A DNA stretch of 64,000 nucleotides. Source: Brachypterus glaber. Lineage: Eukaryota > Arthropoda > Insecta > Coleoptera > Kateretidae. The stretch spans positions 31,685,667 to 31,749,666 of the forward strand of contig OY294051.1 of NCBI GenBank assembly GCA_958510825.1, given 5' to 3'. Every line of letters starts with the position of its first letter. The first letter of the stretch is position 1. This document shows positions 33,401-45,800 of the stretch, in pieces. The notes below the pieces were generated by a model, which saw nothing but the letters and a program-made list of their open reading frames with translations, searched no databases and was not told where the DNA came from. The position numbers and the translations under genes are program-made.

Positions 33401-36112
33401 TTAAAATAGGATTTCTCAGGTAAAAATACATAAAAAAGTACTCTTGTTGTAATACTGAAGGATTAACCGTTTTCGGGAAAAAGACAAAGAATGAATTTTA
33501 CGTTTCGACGACCAAAAATTTGAGTCCCTCTTGAGAGGGCGCGCTGGCGTAACTCCCTTGCGAGCCGTTTTTCGATATATGTTTATGGGAACTTCTTTTC
33601 ATATTTTTTTACGTAGAATGTGGCTATTTAAGAATCATTCCGTATAGCCTTTATTATAGCCAAACCTCCAACGTTTTATGTTATTTTAGGTATTCCAAAG
33701 TCAGAAAAGAAAAGAACGAAACAAAATACTCCGGAATGTATTGTAACTTCGAGGTGTTCCACATGCGCGAAAAACAAATCCCAGTTGACTCTGTCGAAAT
33801 GAAGGAGCCAATCCAAGCCTTCGCTTGGGAACCCGTGGGCGTCAAGTTCGCCGTCATCCACGGGGAGTCCCCCAGCATAAACGTCAGCTTCTATGAAGTA
33901 CGAGTAGGTCAAGCGCCAATTCCTCTCAAAAAATTCGAAAAACGCGCTTGTAACAGACTATTCTGGTCCCCCAGGGGTCAGTTCATCGTGCTGGCCGGTT
34001 TGGGCTCGAACGGAGGAGGCTCTCTGGAGTTTGTGGATACAAATGAGTTCTTGGTTATGAATACCACTGATCATTTCCAAATGTCTGACGTAGAATGGGA
34101 CCCCACTGGAAGGTTCGTGGTAACGGGAGTTTCCTTCTGGAAGACGAAGGTTGATACAGGTATGTAAAATTGCTTTTTTGAGATAAGGTTTAATAGCTAA
34201 TAGTTATTAATTAAATGCAGCTGGACACTAACTTATTTTTAAATAACTAGAATAAATACAGTAACTACAAAAGTAACTTCCACAGGGTTGTAAGTTGATT
34301 ATGGCATTTCCAACAACTAGAAACTAAATTTAACTTGTATCTAACACGATACATTCACACAAAAGCCCGAGATCTTAGGTCGAGGGATTTTTTATAATTT
34401 TCTTTTTATTGATAAAATGAGGAACGTGGTTTCACGCGCATTTTAACTATTTTTGTATAAAACAGCATATTTACGTTTTTAATTTTACTCATACCCAATC
34501 AAAACTTGCTGCTGAAGGTTTCATGAAATAAATTAACTATTTTTAAAATAGTATTTTTTCACATTTTATGAACACTATATGTATTTTTTATTAAATGAAA
34601 GTATATGTTCAAGTATATGTATATGTGGTTTCTTATCAATAATTTGATTTACTTTAACTTCCTTATAAAATGTAAGGTATTGTTTAAATTATGCTTTGAT
34701 AAACTTTATCAGCTTTTTGAAATGGTGTATATTTTATAACAATAAATTAATGAGCCTTAAAAGATACCTCGAAATCATAATTTGTAATAATTAACTAAGA
34801 TAGAATTTCTTTCTGTCTGACATGTAACTAAATACGTTTTGATTTTTTAACTGAGACGTTTAAAAATTGTAACGACTAAAACATTGAAAACCTTAATGTA
34901 CAAAATTTGTGCATTAAAGTTTTCAATGTTTTAATGTAATTCTCAGCTAGCATTTGGTTGCATAAGCTTTAGAGCCTACATCTCTTCCTTATTTTTTTGA
35001 TATACTACTACTTCGTGCAAGAGCACTGAAATAACTCAACATATTTTTTTAGGTTATTGGATCTGGACTTTCCAAGGACGAATCCTAAAACGTGTCAACC
35101 TGGAAAAGTTCGCGCAGCTCCTCTGGCGGCCACGATGCGAAACACTTTTGAGCGAGGAAAAACAACGCGAAATCAAAAAGAACCTTAAGCGCTATTACGC
35201 ACAATTCGAGAGCAAAGATCGCATGCGTCAATCGAAAGCCTCAAAGGAGTTGATTGAAAAGAGGTCCGCTCTTATGGAGAAATTTAACGATTTTAGACAA
35301 AAGAGAATTAAGAAATATAACGAGAATAAGGCGAGGAGGATGGCACTTAGAAATAGTAAGTGCAAATCGTTTTAAATTAGTTTCCTTACAATTCTAAAAT
35401 AATCCAGTTTTGCTTAGATCGCCCAAATATAGTTGACAGTTTGCCAGTGAGAGACTACTACTAGTACCACTCTTTACGGCTGCATGTTTAAAGCATCTTG
35501 TGCAGCCAGATGGTTTTAAGATAGGTTACGGTGGGCAACTTATATTACTGCACATTCAAGGTTAATATTTTATGAGATATTGTACCAGCTCTTAAAGCTT
35601 TTCCAATGGTATAAATCTCCAAGGGGGACAGTGCATCATCATCTCCTTAACATTATGTTCTCGACCATTTGAGAAAGAACTAGTCATATTTTTGGGTGGT
35701 GATTCTGTTTTTCTCATCTCAAAAACGAGGACCGACATATTGAGGGACAATTTCTATCTAACTTGCTTGCATTTGTTCATCATTTTAATAAAAATTAAAG
35801 GCGCAAAAAAAACAAATACAAAAAAAAACTTAGGGTCACTTGATTAGTTGTTGGTTGGTGTTTTAGTATTTAGTTTGGGCGAGGGACTTTCAGAAATCCA
35901 ACAAAACTTTGGACAAAGTAACAACTGTCTGACTTCTAATAAAACGGGGTAAAACTTTTATTTTTGTCGTTATAAAACTATCTGATTGAATAGTATTAAT
36001 TAAATATTTTTTTTTAGATATTGACACCGATGAATTAGATGCAGATACAGAAAACGTTGAGGAGGAAATAGTAGAATTCTTTATAAAAGAGGAAATAACT
36101 GTCATAGATTAA
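27437..36112 (+). CDS. eIF3b: eukaryotic translation initiation factor 3 subunit B
   Basis: A scaffold subunit of the eIF3 complex that helps load mRNA and the pre-initiation complex onto the 40S subunit in the cytoplasm. Coding exons: 27437-27563, 29204-29706, 31566-32164, 33690-34159, 35053-35355 and 36018-36112. All introns are GT/AG and the phases agree, giving 698 aa, close to the usual length in insects. The start is the first ATG (MAKKKLEDK), followed by an acidic N-terminus. An RNA-recognition motif spans about residues 60-140 ([20 protein letters not shown]). WD-like beta-propeller blades follow at about 205-590 ([64 protein letters not shown]). A basic helix comes next ([15 protein letters not shown]), and a short acidic C-terminal exon ends ...EEITVID. 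Exon 1 must join 29204 directly. A probable poly(A) signal AATAAA is at 36342. Introns carry several transposon fragments. Confidence 0.97.
28438..28927. mobile_element. repeat family with GTTTCATAA hairpin, copy in eIF3b intron 1
   Basis: It matches 8828-9336 over most of its length. The hairpin here is rearranged, with the stretch CCGCAAGCGGCTTGTTTTCT in place of the long left arm. It lies within eIF3b intron 1. Confidence 0.7.
29885..29995. repeat. hairpin in eIF3b intron 2
   Basis: AAACAAAGATCAAGGCTGAC at 29897 is mirrored by GTCAGCCTTGATCGTTC...TTTGTTTT ending near 29992. Fold-back element candidate. Confidence 0.65.
30379..31311. mobile_element. possible hAT-like composite insertion in eIF3b intron 2
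   Basis: The left end CAGGGTTGTTTGATTTTGTC and the right end ...CACAACCCTG form short inverted termini, and TTTTGTCCGG occurs inside both ends. No clean 8-bp duplication is visible, so the boundaries are tentative. It includes a fragment of the ACAGGGT family (about 30600-30745) and an unusually GC-rich block (30940-31180) with ACTATATATGCCGG. Confidence 0.4.
32541..32610 (-). mobile_element. 70-bp 3'-end retroelement insertion with (GAA)n tail
   Basis: On the minus strand, TCTGGCGGATATGGCTCAAG and CCGACGCCAATAATTAGG lead into a (GAA)n tail. A perfect 12-bp direct repeat TCAGCGCAGTTT flanks it (32529-32540 and 32611-32622), so this is a target-primed insertion of an extremely truncated LINE or SINE. 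It lies in eIF3b intron 3. Confidence 0.8.
33298..33650. mobile_element. transposon fragments in eIF3b intron 3
   Basis: CAAGGGCGTGTGAAACGGGG at 33298 resembles the terminus of the hAT-like element at 212. The sequence from about 33410 to 33620 matches part of the ACAGGGT family. These are degraded copies without clear boundaries. Confidence 0.45.
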
Positions 36113-36341
36113 AACAATTCAGGTTTTTAGGTTTTCTCTCTGTATTTAGGTTTTATTAACTTAAAGCAGGGAGGTGTTTTTTGTTTTAAATAATAGTTCA
36201 CGCAGGCGCCTTACATTTTATAATTTTTTATATTACTCAACTTATTTATATCCAAAAAACTAAATTTATTTAATATAATATTGTACTTCATTTTGGTACA
36301 AGTTATTTTAGATTTAGTTTTCTTGTTTTTTCGCTTTAGTT

Positions 36342-36347
36342 AATAAA
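36342..36347 (+). terminator. eIF3b poly(A) signal
   Basis: AATAAA lies 230 bases after the eIF3b stop codon and is followed by a T-rich stretch. It is the first good hexamer downstream of the stop in a plausible position. Confidence 0.6.
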
Positions 36348-36500
36348 CGTTTTTTAATTTTCAATTTCTTTTTCGCCCAAAATATTCTTTTTTAACCCTG
36401 AATAGTTTTACATTCGTTGACATTTTGTATGAAAGAATTTAAGAAAATAAAGTTTTCTTTTTACCACAGAATGAGATATTTATTTTAAACCCTGTGTAAC

Positions 36501-36570
36501 TAGGGACACTAGATCTAGGTCTTAAATTAGCAAGGCCTTGCTAACTTAAGACCTAGATCTAGTGTCCCTA
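36501..36570. mobile_element. 70-bp hAT-like mini-MITE, copy 1
   Basis: It is almost entirely palindromic: it begins TAGGGACACTAGATCTAGG and ends with the perfect inverse. A perfect 8-bp duplication TGTGTAAC flanks it (36493-36500 and 36571-36578). A second copy with its own duplication is at 42180-42258. Confidence 0.88.
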
Positions 36571-36648
36571 TGTGTAACAGCGTAAAATCTATACATTTTT
36601 CCGCTAAACCCTGTACAAATTCTTCAGGGGACAATAATTACTGCTTTA

Positions 36649-37237
36649 TTAACACGTTAAGCACCATGAGCATCATATATGATGCTGCTCAGTTAATTTG
36701 CCAAAATTACTCTGAGCATCATATATGATGCTTAGACAATACAGTTTAAATATTAGCATAATAATCGGAATACTTAGCGGTAAAGAATAATTTCTTTAGC
36801 ATTATAAAACTTAGAGGATTAAGAAAAGGTAGTTTTTGCTTTCCCATTAAAAAAAAATAAAATTTTGGGAAAGTCTTGTATTCGTTCAAAAATTTTCAAT
36901 TTTTTACGTACTCTTGCGTTTTATGTCAATTAAAATCAATTCAATTTAATCAAATTCGCGCTCGGGATTGTTTTTGGTTTGGTTTGGGGGACAAGGAGGG
37001 CAAATGGAAAAAATACAATAATTTTGGATTTTTTTTAGTAAAAATAAATTCATGGGTTGCCTTAGTTGCTGTGAGCATCATATAGGATGCTCACTCATTT
37101 TAAACCTTAAAAATATTTTTTTTTTGATAAAATTATTTTAGTACAAATCTGTGGCCTATTTCCATTAAATTACATAAAAAAAAAACAGGTTTGCACTCCT
37201 ATTCATTAATTTCTGGCATGGGCTCTTAACGTGCTAA
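36649..37237. mobile_element. piggyBac-like MITE
   Basis: The left end is TTAACACGTTAAGCACCATG. The right end is the approximate inverse (GGCATGGGCTCTTAACGTGC followed by TAA, with one change from TTAA). Inside, the palindrome GAGCATCATATATGATGCT occurs at about 36668 and 36713, with a variant at about 37073. The ORF across it is not convincing. Confidence 0.55.
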
Positions 37238-37244
37238 AAATACC

Positions 37245-37345
37245 TTGAAATGATTGTGTCATGGGGTACCGCAAGGTTCAATACTGGGACTCATTTTATT
37301 TGTAATCCACGTAAATGAGCTCAACATTAAAATTTAGAAATTTAG
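37245..37345 (+). pseudogene. isolated reverse-transcriptase motif remnant
   Basis: The frame starting at about 37260 reads HGVPQGSILGLILFVIHVNE, the motif B region of a non-LTR reverse transcriptase, and then degenerates. There is no flanking enzyme sequence. It is related to the tandem array at 13860-14600. Confidence 0.6.
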
Positions 37346-38104
37346 TATTTTAAACAATAATTTGCTCGTTGGATATCTGTTATTTTACAGATGACCAATA
37401 TTAGTTATTGGTTCAAATTTTAAAGCAAATAATGAAATAGAACATTTTTTTAAAACAAGTTTATTTAGTCAAATATTGTCTGCACAATATGAATCACATA
37501 CGAAAGTTTCACACAAAAATAATCGGTAAATGGTCATTATAGAGATAAAGAATACAATTTTTGACAAGGGCAAACCAAAAATAATATTAAAGGCGAAGAG
37601 AACTCTAAAATTATATTGACCTTCGAGTCAATATCATTTAGGGACTCTATAAAAGTAACTAAACATCTGATTTACATATTTAGGCAGTAAAAATCAATAG
37701 GGGTCCTTTTGCAAATACAGCCCCCTAGATTCGCCCTTGAGCCCTGGTAATTAATTAAGAACTGTCTACTCTATACCTCTATTCCCTGTATAGTTTTATA
37801 AATTATAACTTGATTTTTTGAGATAAAGCAATTTATCTTACACGAAGCCTTTAGGATCAAACCACAAAATAAAGAAGCTAATTTTATATCTCACTAATAT
37901 GGACCTTTATTAATAATTTTCTAAAAAGTCTAGAATACATTATATATTTTTGAAGTATTATTGTAATGAAAATATTTCTGATGGAAATCAGCGTTATTGT
38001 GGCCTTTTTAAATAATTTTTTTTTAAAATCTACTGCCAACTTAATCTACAATATATTTTCCTAAAAACGTTGTATGTACATAAAAATAGCGTGCTGATTG
38101 GTTA
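37346..38104. other. intergenic DNA, nothing recognised
   Basis: No gene or clear repeat is visible. Confidence 0.4.
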
Positions 38105-38752
38105 GGGGCTGTCCATATATTACGTAACGCGCATAGGGGGGTGGGTGGTCAGAGAAATTGTTAGTTTGTGATAGGGGGAGGGGGGGTCTAGGTAAACGTT
38201 ACGTAAGGGAATTTAATAAATTTAATGTTTATTTCCTAAGCTTGACAGATGTATTTTTATTTCAACATAAATTACTATTTAGTGGCCCATAATTCCCTTT
38301 TTCACACAAAAATTGACGAAACTATGCATATTTAAATAATATTGTAATCAGTAAAAAAACTGTTGACATTGATATTAAAAAAAAATCTTACGGCCCTGTT
38401 CTTGCGTGATCTTGCCAATGAATCATCGGCGATGATACATTTTCCCGCGGAATGTGTACTCACAGAACACCAATGTGTGTACTATTTTGTGTACCTGTGC
38501 ATAAACAATATACGTGTTATATGTGACACTCAGTGTAAAAAGAAATACCTCGTATTTTTTCCCTGTGTGATATTGATTATGAATATTTTTTTAAAGTTTA
38601 AGTGATTTTTTCGTGTAAATTTTTTTTAAGGTTATACTATATTTTAGTTTCATGTTTGTTTTGTCGAGAAAAACGAATCAATAGTGAAAATTGAGTTAAA
38701 ATTATTGCGAATTTTTTTGAAAAATTGCGTTATGTAATATATGGACAGCCCC
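38105..38752. mobile_element. PIF/Harbinger-like non-autonomous element
   Basis: The termini are GGGGCTGTCCATATATTACG and its inverse (TATATGGACAGCCCC), flanked by TTA on both sides (38102-38104 and 38753-38755). Length is 648 bp. The 80-codon ORF inside (38363-38605) has no recognisable domain and is probably chance. Confidence 0.75.
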
Positions 38753-38861
38753 TTAAATTCCGTATTTTACGTATCACACGCGTAGAACGATTTTACGAAA
38801 CCGCACTGTGGACAGACCTTTACATCGGGAGTTTAGGTTTGTGTTAAGAGCCGTCTAGAGG

Positions 38862-38998
38862 CTCGCAAAACTAGCCATAGTCATAGACAAGAATAGCCGT
38901 ATTATGTATTAAATACATACATACGATGTCGTGATTGGTTTTTTGTCCCGTTTTGTGCGCAGGCAACGTTATGTTTATGGTTATGCGAGCCTGAAGCC
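38862..38998. repeat. inverted-repeat fragment
   Basis: GAGGCTCGCA at 38869 is mirrored by TGCGAGCCTG at about 38985, with TAGCCATAGTCATAG / TATGTTTATGGTTA-type arms. Related to the palindrome at 22705-22830. Confidence 0.45.
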
Positions 38999-39338
38999 GG
39001 TGTCTTAAATACCACATCATGACGACGCGACGTATACCTACGCGTCAGTTTCATTCTAAAGACTTCAGTTATTATTCATAAAAAATACTACTAAATATGA
39101 TAACAATATTATTATTAAAGGGTTTTGGTGCATTCCACAAAAATTTCGCGTTTCCTCATTATTATGAAATCTAGTAAAATACTCCCAGTGCATAACTTCT
39201 CTAAAAAAATTGCATTGATCATAATAATGAAAAATAAACAATTTTTTTTTGTGGAGTATACAATAAAAAATTACTAATACATTTTTGGTGCTATCTATTT
39301 TTAAATGTAGGAAAATATAATTTGTATACTATACAATT

Positions 39339-40404
39339 TATAGGAAGAATTTTTACGATGCGATGATTTATAGTATTTTACTTTACCATTCATTACATTC
39401 TGTTTGAATAATTCGTCTTACAAGTAAAAGGCACTAAGTCACCTTTTTGCAAAAATGGGATTTAAATGGACACTTTAATTAATTTTTGATGATCTATGTA
39501 CAGGTAAACCGAACTAACTTCTAGGTGGACTGCCAAGAGAATTACCCACTATACAAAACGCACTAATTTGATTTTGATTAAAATTTTATCTGGCAAAAGG
39601 TCACTTGGTACGTTTATTATTTCGAATATGTTTGTAAACGAATTAATAACACAGCGACTTAGTATTAATTAGTGCTTGTTTGTTTGCCGAGACGTGCATT
39701 CTTGTAGTTTTTTTTTTTCGTTTTCTTTTTGTATTCTACTGAACAATTTTTTTATTTTTTTTTCGTTTTACAAAAAAAGAAACTTTGAAAAAAAGCATTT
39801 TTTTAAATGTTTTTTTTTTATTTAATTTTTTCGTTTTTGGTTTTAATGAACCTAGGCCTATAGGGAAAGTATTCTTGTTGGCAGCAGTATTTTTTGCGTA
39901 TTTTTGCGTTTTATGACGTTTTATTTCGATATAAATCACGAACACTTAAGAACGCTTTAAGCTAGAGTTGATATGATAATTTTCTAACTCCACCCCCGAG
40001 GGGGCGAGGAGTAAATATTTTTACATGTTTTCAATATTTGCGTCAACATTGGTCGATGCCTTTTTTCAAATTTAGTTAAATAAAACTACTTCAGTTCTTT
40101 TTTATTTAACTGCAAATGGGACATTATTATCTCCAAGTATGTCATTGCGATTTTCTGTAGTTTTTTTTCTAAAACAATTATTACAAAAATTAAAAAACAA
40201 AAATGAAAGTTAAATATGTCAATATCTCAAAACCATATTTTTTTGACTTAGTGCTGTTTACTTGTAAGCCGACGAATTAAACTATACAAAGTTGGTAGCA
40301 CACTGCTTTGTGAATAAATCAAACAGAAGATATGAATGAATGTATGCTTATATAACTGTTAAGTAAAATACTAAAAATCGGCCCATCTTAAAAATTCTTC
40401 CTAT
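39339..40404. mobile_element. 1-kb element with long imperfect TIRs
   Basis: TATAGGAAGAATTTTTA at the left is mirrored by TAAAAATTCTTCCTATA at the right. The inner blocks mirror too: ATTTTACTTTACCATTCATT against AATGAATGTATGC...AAGTAAAATACT, and TTACAAGTAAAAGGCACTAA against TTAGTGCTGTTTACTTGTAA. There is no transposase ORF. Confidence 0.65.
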
Positions 40405-40568
40405 ATATTTAAAATTGGAAAAAAAAATAACACTAGAAAAATAGTTGTCACAGTTAATGCTTTTTGGAATATTAATTTTAAGGTTTTTTAATTAATTTAA
40501 ATAAAATCTTTATAAATAAATATCTACACCATTAAAGCAAATACAACGATTGATAGGGCAATGTGATT

Positions 40569-41137
40569 ATAATAGGTTTGTTTTGGTTCTCAAAAATCGC
40601 AGTTCTGAACTGGTTTGGTTGTAACTGCGCCCTAAAAGGGTTAAAACAATTAAGTTAATTATTGTATAGATTAAGCATTACTACGTTCACGAATTAAGCA
40701 TTACTACGTTCACGAATTAAGCATTATTTTTATATATTTTTTTTTACAATTTTTTTATAGTTTTGATGCAAAAAGGGCGTAACAACCAATTTAAAGGAGT
40801 AAAGTACCTTGATTTTATTAGCACCTTGTACTACTTTTTTTTTCTTCCATACGCACACTTGTAACAATTTTTTGGAGCAAGTTAATTGTATGTACATAAA
40901 ACGGTATATTTGAAGACATGTTTGCTACAAATTTATAACGTATAAAGACTACAAAATATCAGGTTATGACAATTTCTTGACTTAACATAAAAAAATTCAC
41001 TGCATTGGGACTGTGATATTTTCCTGCATAAAAAATAGTCATTCATTATGAGGAATGTCCAATAATGATTATCTGATAAATTATATGTCCCAATTCTTAA
41101 AATGAAAACGGAATTTTCGAGAACCAAAACAACCTAA
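40569..41137. mobile_element. TIR element, GGTTTGTTTTGGTTCTC family, copy 1
   Basis: ATAGGTTTGTTTTGGTTCTC at about 40572 is mirrored by GAGAACCAAAACAACCT at about 41119. Inside are two tandem copies of a 24-bp ATTAAGCATTACTACGTTC unit (about 40673-40720). A second, more compact family member is at 48603-48902. Confidence 0.65.
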
Positions 41138-41374
41138 CAAATAATCAATGCGTTTTTTTTTTTTTTTAATTTAGATCCTAATAATAGGATACTATCCTAT
41201 ACATAAACCTGTTTAACATTGCATTTAAACAAATATAAATCTAATATAAATCAGTTTTTTATAAAATATAAAAACAATTCAACTACTTAATTAGAAAAAC
41301 CTTTTCGACGAATAACATTAAAAAATCTTACTTTAATGGGTAGCTTTACAAAAAAATTAGAACAAGACAGATAG

Positions 41375-41845
41375 TTCAGTCGAACGGTCATGTGAAAGGG
41401 CCTTACCTTGCAGTGATATGCACACTCTCTGTTTTTTTTTTAATCAAAAGGGGTTCATTGGGAAATTTTAAATCCAAAATTGCACCCCTGTGCGATTTTT
41501 TTTGACAGTTATGTGCAAAACCGCATTTTTTGAATATGATGCCAATTTCATCAACGCTCTGTAACTTTTTTTCTGATTGTTTAAACAAAAAAAGTTATTC
41601 ATATAAATTGTAGAGAATTTAATAACGAATAAATATCTTGTTCATTTTTTGTTGAGCGACGAGCCAAAGCCGAGTTACAGAGCAAAAACAAAACAAATGC
41701 GTTTTTGCACATAACTGTGCAAAAAAAATCGCACAGGGGTGAAAATTTGGATTTAAGCTTTTCAAACGAACCCCTTTTAATTACAAAAAAAACAGTGTGC
41801 ATGTGTGCATATCACCGCAAGGTCAAACTACCGTTCGACTGGGCT
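41375..41845. mobile_element. palindromic TIR element
   Basis: CAGTCGAACGGTCATGTG at about 41378 is mirrored by ACTACCGTTCGACTG at about 41826. The inner arms match well: GTGATATGCACACTCTCTGT and TGCACCCCTGTGCGATTTTT against AAAATCGCACAGGGGTG and GTGTGCATATCAC. Short ORFs on both strands are arm shadows of each other. Confidence 0.75.
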
Positions 41846-42179
41846 AAGAGGGTCTACCCTAAATTAAATGAATTTCCAAGAGAGAAAAAAAATACAGAAT
41901 TTAGATATGTTGGTTACAAGATGGCTGTCTAGTGCCTTTAGGCTTTACTTTTTTTATTAAAAAATATTAAAAAGTTGGATATAGGGCAGACCAAAATAAC
42001 CTGACATTCATTTAAGGGCAAACATACTCAACTCCTGTCTATAGTATATTCAATGTCAAAATGAAGTAAGCGTAAATAAACGCACGTGACAACAACGGAT
42101 TTAGTGACAGGGTAGGACTCGAAACAAAATATTTCTTATATAACGGTCCATTGCAATGCATTGTATGCTTCATCACAAG

Positions 42180-42258
42180 TAGGGACACTAGATCTAGGTC
42201 TTAAGTTAGCAAGGCGTCTGTCGCCTTGCTCACTTAAGACCTAGATCTAGTGTCCCTA
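42180..42258. mobile_element. 79-bp hAT-like mini-MITE, copy 2
   Basis: The termini are the same (TAGGGACACTAGATCTAGG) as the 36501 copy, around a different loop (GCGTCTGTCGC). A perfect 8-bp duplication ATCACAAG flanks it (42172-42179 and 42259-42266). Confidence 0.88.
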
Positions 42259-42722
42259 ATCACAAGTGCTCATGTACTACCTGTTTAATTTTCTACATCC
42301 CTACTCTCGCAACATTCGAGTGTCTTAACCAATGAAACCAAGCGCCAGCCGCAGCGTGCATGATTCTTTTATTTACTTCTACTGCATCTTGAAGTTAAAT
42401 ATACTATAGTTGTAAAGGACCCATTTACAAAATCACTATATTATATCCCACAACCAAGTTAAAAAACAAAACAAAGATTTCTTAATGTTAGTTACAAGAG
42501 ACTTTACATTTTGGTCCTATATTACACCAATAAATAAATTTTATTGCAATTTTGAAAAAGGTGCCATTAATGGAAAAATTTTAATGCAAAAACGCAAAAA
42601 AAAATCTTTAGGATCCTAAGCATTGATGGGATGCTAAAGTGAGTACTGCAGGTTCTAGGCACTGAAGTGCTTTCACTGGAAACAATACTTGACCCAGATC
42701 ACAGTTTGCTAATGGCGCCATA

Positions 42723-42728
42723 TTTATT
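42723..42728 (-). terminator. SLC33A1 poly(A) signal candidate
   Basis: AATAAA on the minus strand, about 110 bases past the SLC33A1 stop codon. Confidence 0.45.
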
Positions 42729-42837
42729 ACATTAAAAATCTAGTAGTACTATAAAAAGACGCAAAACAAAAACAAAAGAAGGTATAATATAGAGACTAGA
42801 CATTAAAAAATTTAAACTAAGGAATGTTCAGGCGCCA

Positions 42838-45800
42838 CTATCTTTTCCTTTTATTTTTTAATAATTTCCACGAACTGCTATCTAGTTCCTGGATGTACTG
42901 TATTTTTCGTTTACCCCACGCTGCCAGCCATACAAAGCCTATAAATGCTGCTAAAGCGGTTTCAATGTAAAAACCGTCAAGTGTCGTTACGCATTTTCCT
43001 CCAGTTGATGTACAAGCCTGAAAAAAGCGAATAAATAATATGTAAATAAAAAAATATTTTATAACTTTACGAGGGCGCAGTTAAATATTTTAATTTTCAA
43101 TGACACACGCTTTGATTTTTTTGCCATTTGCATTTTTCCACTTTGTTGCGTTCCTCGCCAACTGCCACCAGGAGTATCCTACCCCAGACTTAGCCAAAGA
43201 ACCTGTGGCGAATTTATATGGAACGGCTTCTGTCGATATTATATGGAATTACCTCTATATAAAAATATATTGCTAAAATTATTTTATCCAATACATACAG
43301 ATAATAAGACAATTACCAGCTTTATTTTAAATAGATAAACTCAATAATTACCCCCGCGTGGCTTTTATTTTATTGAGTGGATAATTATTTATTTTACCCA
43401 CTCAACTGTCTCTTGTCAAATTATTTTCTTGTAAATGTCATTAAAATTTTTAATAAAAATGTGAATTCCTAAGCTATTTATTGGATAAAACCTTGTATAG
43501 CACTCATAGGTAAACCAATATTGCCCTCTCGAAAATTAACCTGCTTGGCTGACGCCTCGTTAATTTTCTCATGGGCAATATCTTACTTTACCCACTAGTA
43601 CCATAAATAACTATTATCTCTACCTAATATTAAACTTCGGAGCTACCCGCATCAAACTTTGGTATAAAAGCTTTGAGCCTCCATTTTTTTATCTAATGCT
43701 ACTTCAGTTTTATAACCTGTGAATTAAGGTCTGCTCTTTGCGCCTCTAAATTAAAAAAGTACTCACTTCTTTTTCTACGTTATTTCGACAAATATTATCT
43801 TCATTTCCGGTGCCACCTAAACACGCTTTATATGTTAAGGGATCCACAAAATATAAGGCCAACATAGCGGGCCAATTTCCGCCTAAGTTCGTCACTGTAT
43901 TCAACAAAGTCATGTAGGTTCCACCTACCGAACTATCACTAATTTTGGCAAAGAAAGCCATTATGGAAACGAACATACAGTATACACAAACCTGAAAAAA
44001 AAATATAAAGGCTAAAATGACTTCCGAACCACAACTTTTTAAATGTTGGTTTATAGTTTACATTTTAATTGTATTCTAAACTAACCTGATGTAAAGCATA
44101 ACAGATTATTAAAAATACTACATATAAAAATGGCAGGCCTTCTGAAGCGTCTGGTACTAAATAAGGAGTAACCCAAACCATAAAAGCTGCTACAAAACCA
44201 AAGGCAAGTCTATATGGTACTGCTTTTAAGAATATATCTAGTGGTCTTGGTCCTAGAAAAAGAGGTGAAAAAGATGAGTAAATCCGAGACTGAAACCTGT
44301 GCCTATGTTGGTTTATGTTTAGAAGCACCAGAAAGATCATACACTTTTGTTTTTGGAAAAATGGGCCCATTCTTTGGACATAGTTCGTATACATATTGTA
44401 ATATAATAATATGACAATTATTGTAAAAACACGTTCTCACAGTTTTGACATGCTGCCAGCAGCACGTCTGCCGCGAAATTCCAACGGCAGGAAAAACATT
44501 GACAACGTCACTTTTGCTAACCGACGCTACCCAAATATTTTGTATAAAACGAATAAAATTGTAAATAAATCCACATAGCGAGTAATTTTACATTTAAATC
44601 TACCTTTTTCTATAAAATTTTCTTCTTGACAAAGACAAAATCACATGACACACGATAAATATGACCTCAACAAGCCAGCGGCAGCCGTGCAGTTAAATAT
44701 TTTCAACTTCATCTGTCAAAAACGGCAACACGAAAAACAATTGGGAGGAAGCTCTATTAGGTGCCGCCATGATTACGCCGCAGCATGTTGAAGCTCTGAG
44801 AACCCTCTTTAACTCAATCTCGATTTTGAGTTAAATCAGATGTAAAAATGTCAACGTCATATGAAGATATTTTCGGGATTTTAGATGAAAATCACGATTT
44901 TTTTCTGGAATCTAATATTAGTACAAGCTCTGGAGGTTTTTTGGATATATCACAAGCCTTAGAAATAGCTAAAAGCATCACCGATCTATGTGATCAATAT
45001 TTGGTGAAAGATAAACACTATTATGCGAGAAAAATACAAGGATTTTGGAGAAGATATAAAAATAAATGTTTATTTGGTCATTTCAAGAGAAAAATAACCT
45101 TTCTCGACAGACTAGAACCAAGTAAAATATTAAAAATAGCAAATTATAATCACTGGCGGATATTTGATAAAAATCTCAACAAAATTATATTTCGTCTCGA
45201 TGGAAAACATTTTCCACCAAAAATAGTGTACAAGATATTTTTATTTCAAAGGTTTCACACGGACGAAAAATATTTAATGGAGAAAAACGCTTCTATATTT
45301 GGTTGGTTTATTTTTAACTCTTATAAATGCGAAAAATGTAAAATAAACGCAAGTTTAAGAAGTCTTGTAGTGAAAAAGAAAAGAAAAAAAGTGCAGAGTA
45401 TTGATTTTAGTGCTTTGCTTCAAGAAATGTATTAGTTAATGAAATTAAACTAGGATGAAAAGAAAGAAACTGTTCAAACACCTATTTCATTCCATGAAAT
45501 AGGTTAATAAAATCAACATTTTGTTAAAAATATTGTATATTTTTTAATAAGATTATTAAAAAATAATCATTTTACGATATTTTCTTATGGGCTAACCAAA
45601 GGTTCAATTCTAGCACTCTTTCTATTTTTATGATTCATGGATGATCTAGTAATTGACACATAGCTATTTTTGCATTAATAGCGCAAAATTATTTCTAATT
45701 TAGCGTGGAATTTGCTGATCAGGGAGCCAAGCGAGATCAGCAATCACGCAAAAGCAGGAATCACATTTTGCGCTAGTAATACAAACAATGTTTTTCCTGA

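Noticed and set aside
38363..38605. 80-codon ORF inside the Harbinger-like element
   Set aside because: It has no similarity to a transposase or Myb-like protein and is short in AT-rich DNA.
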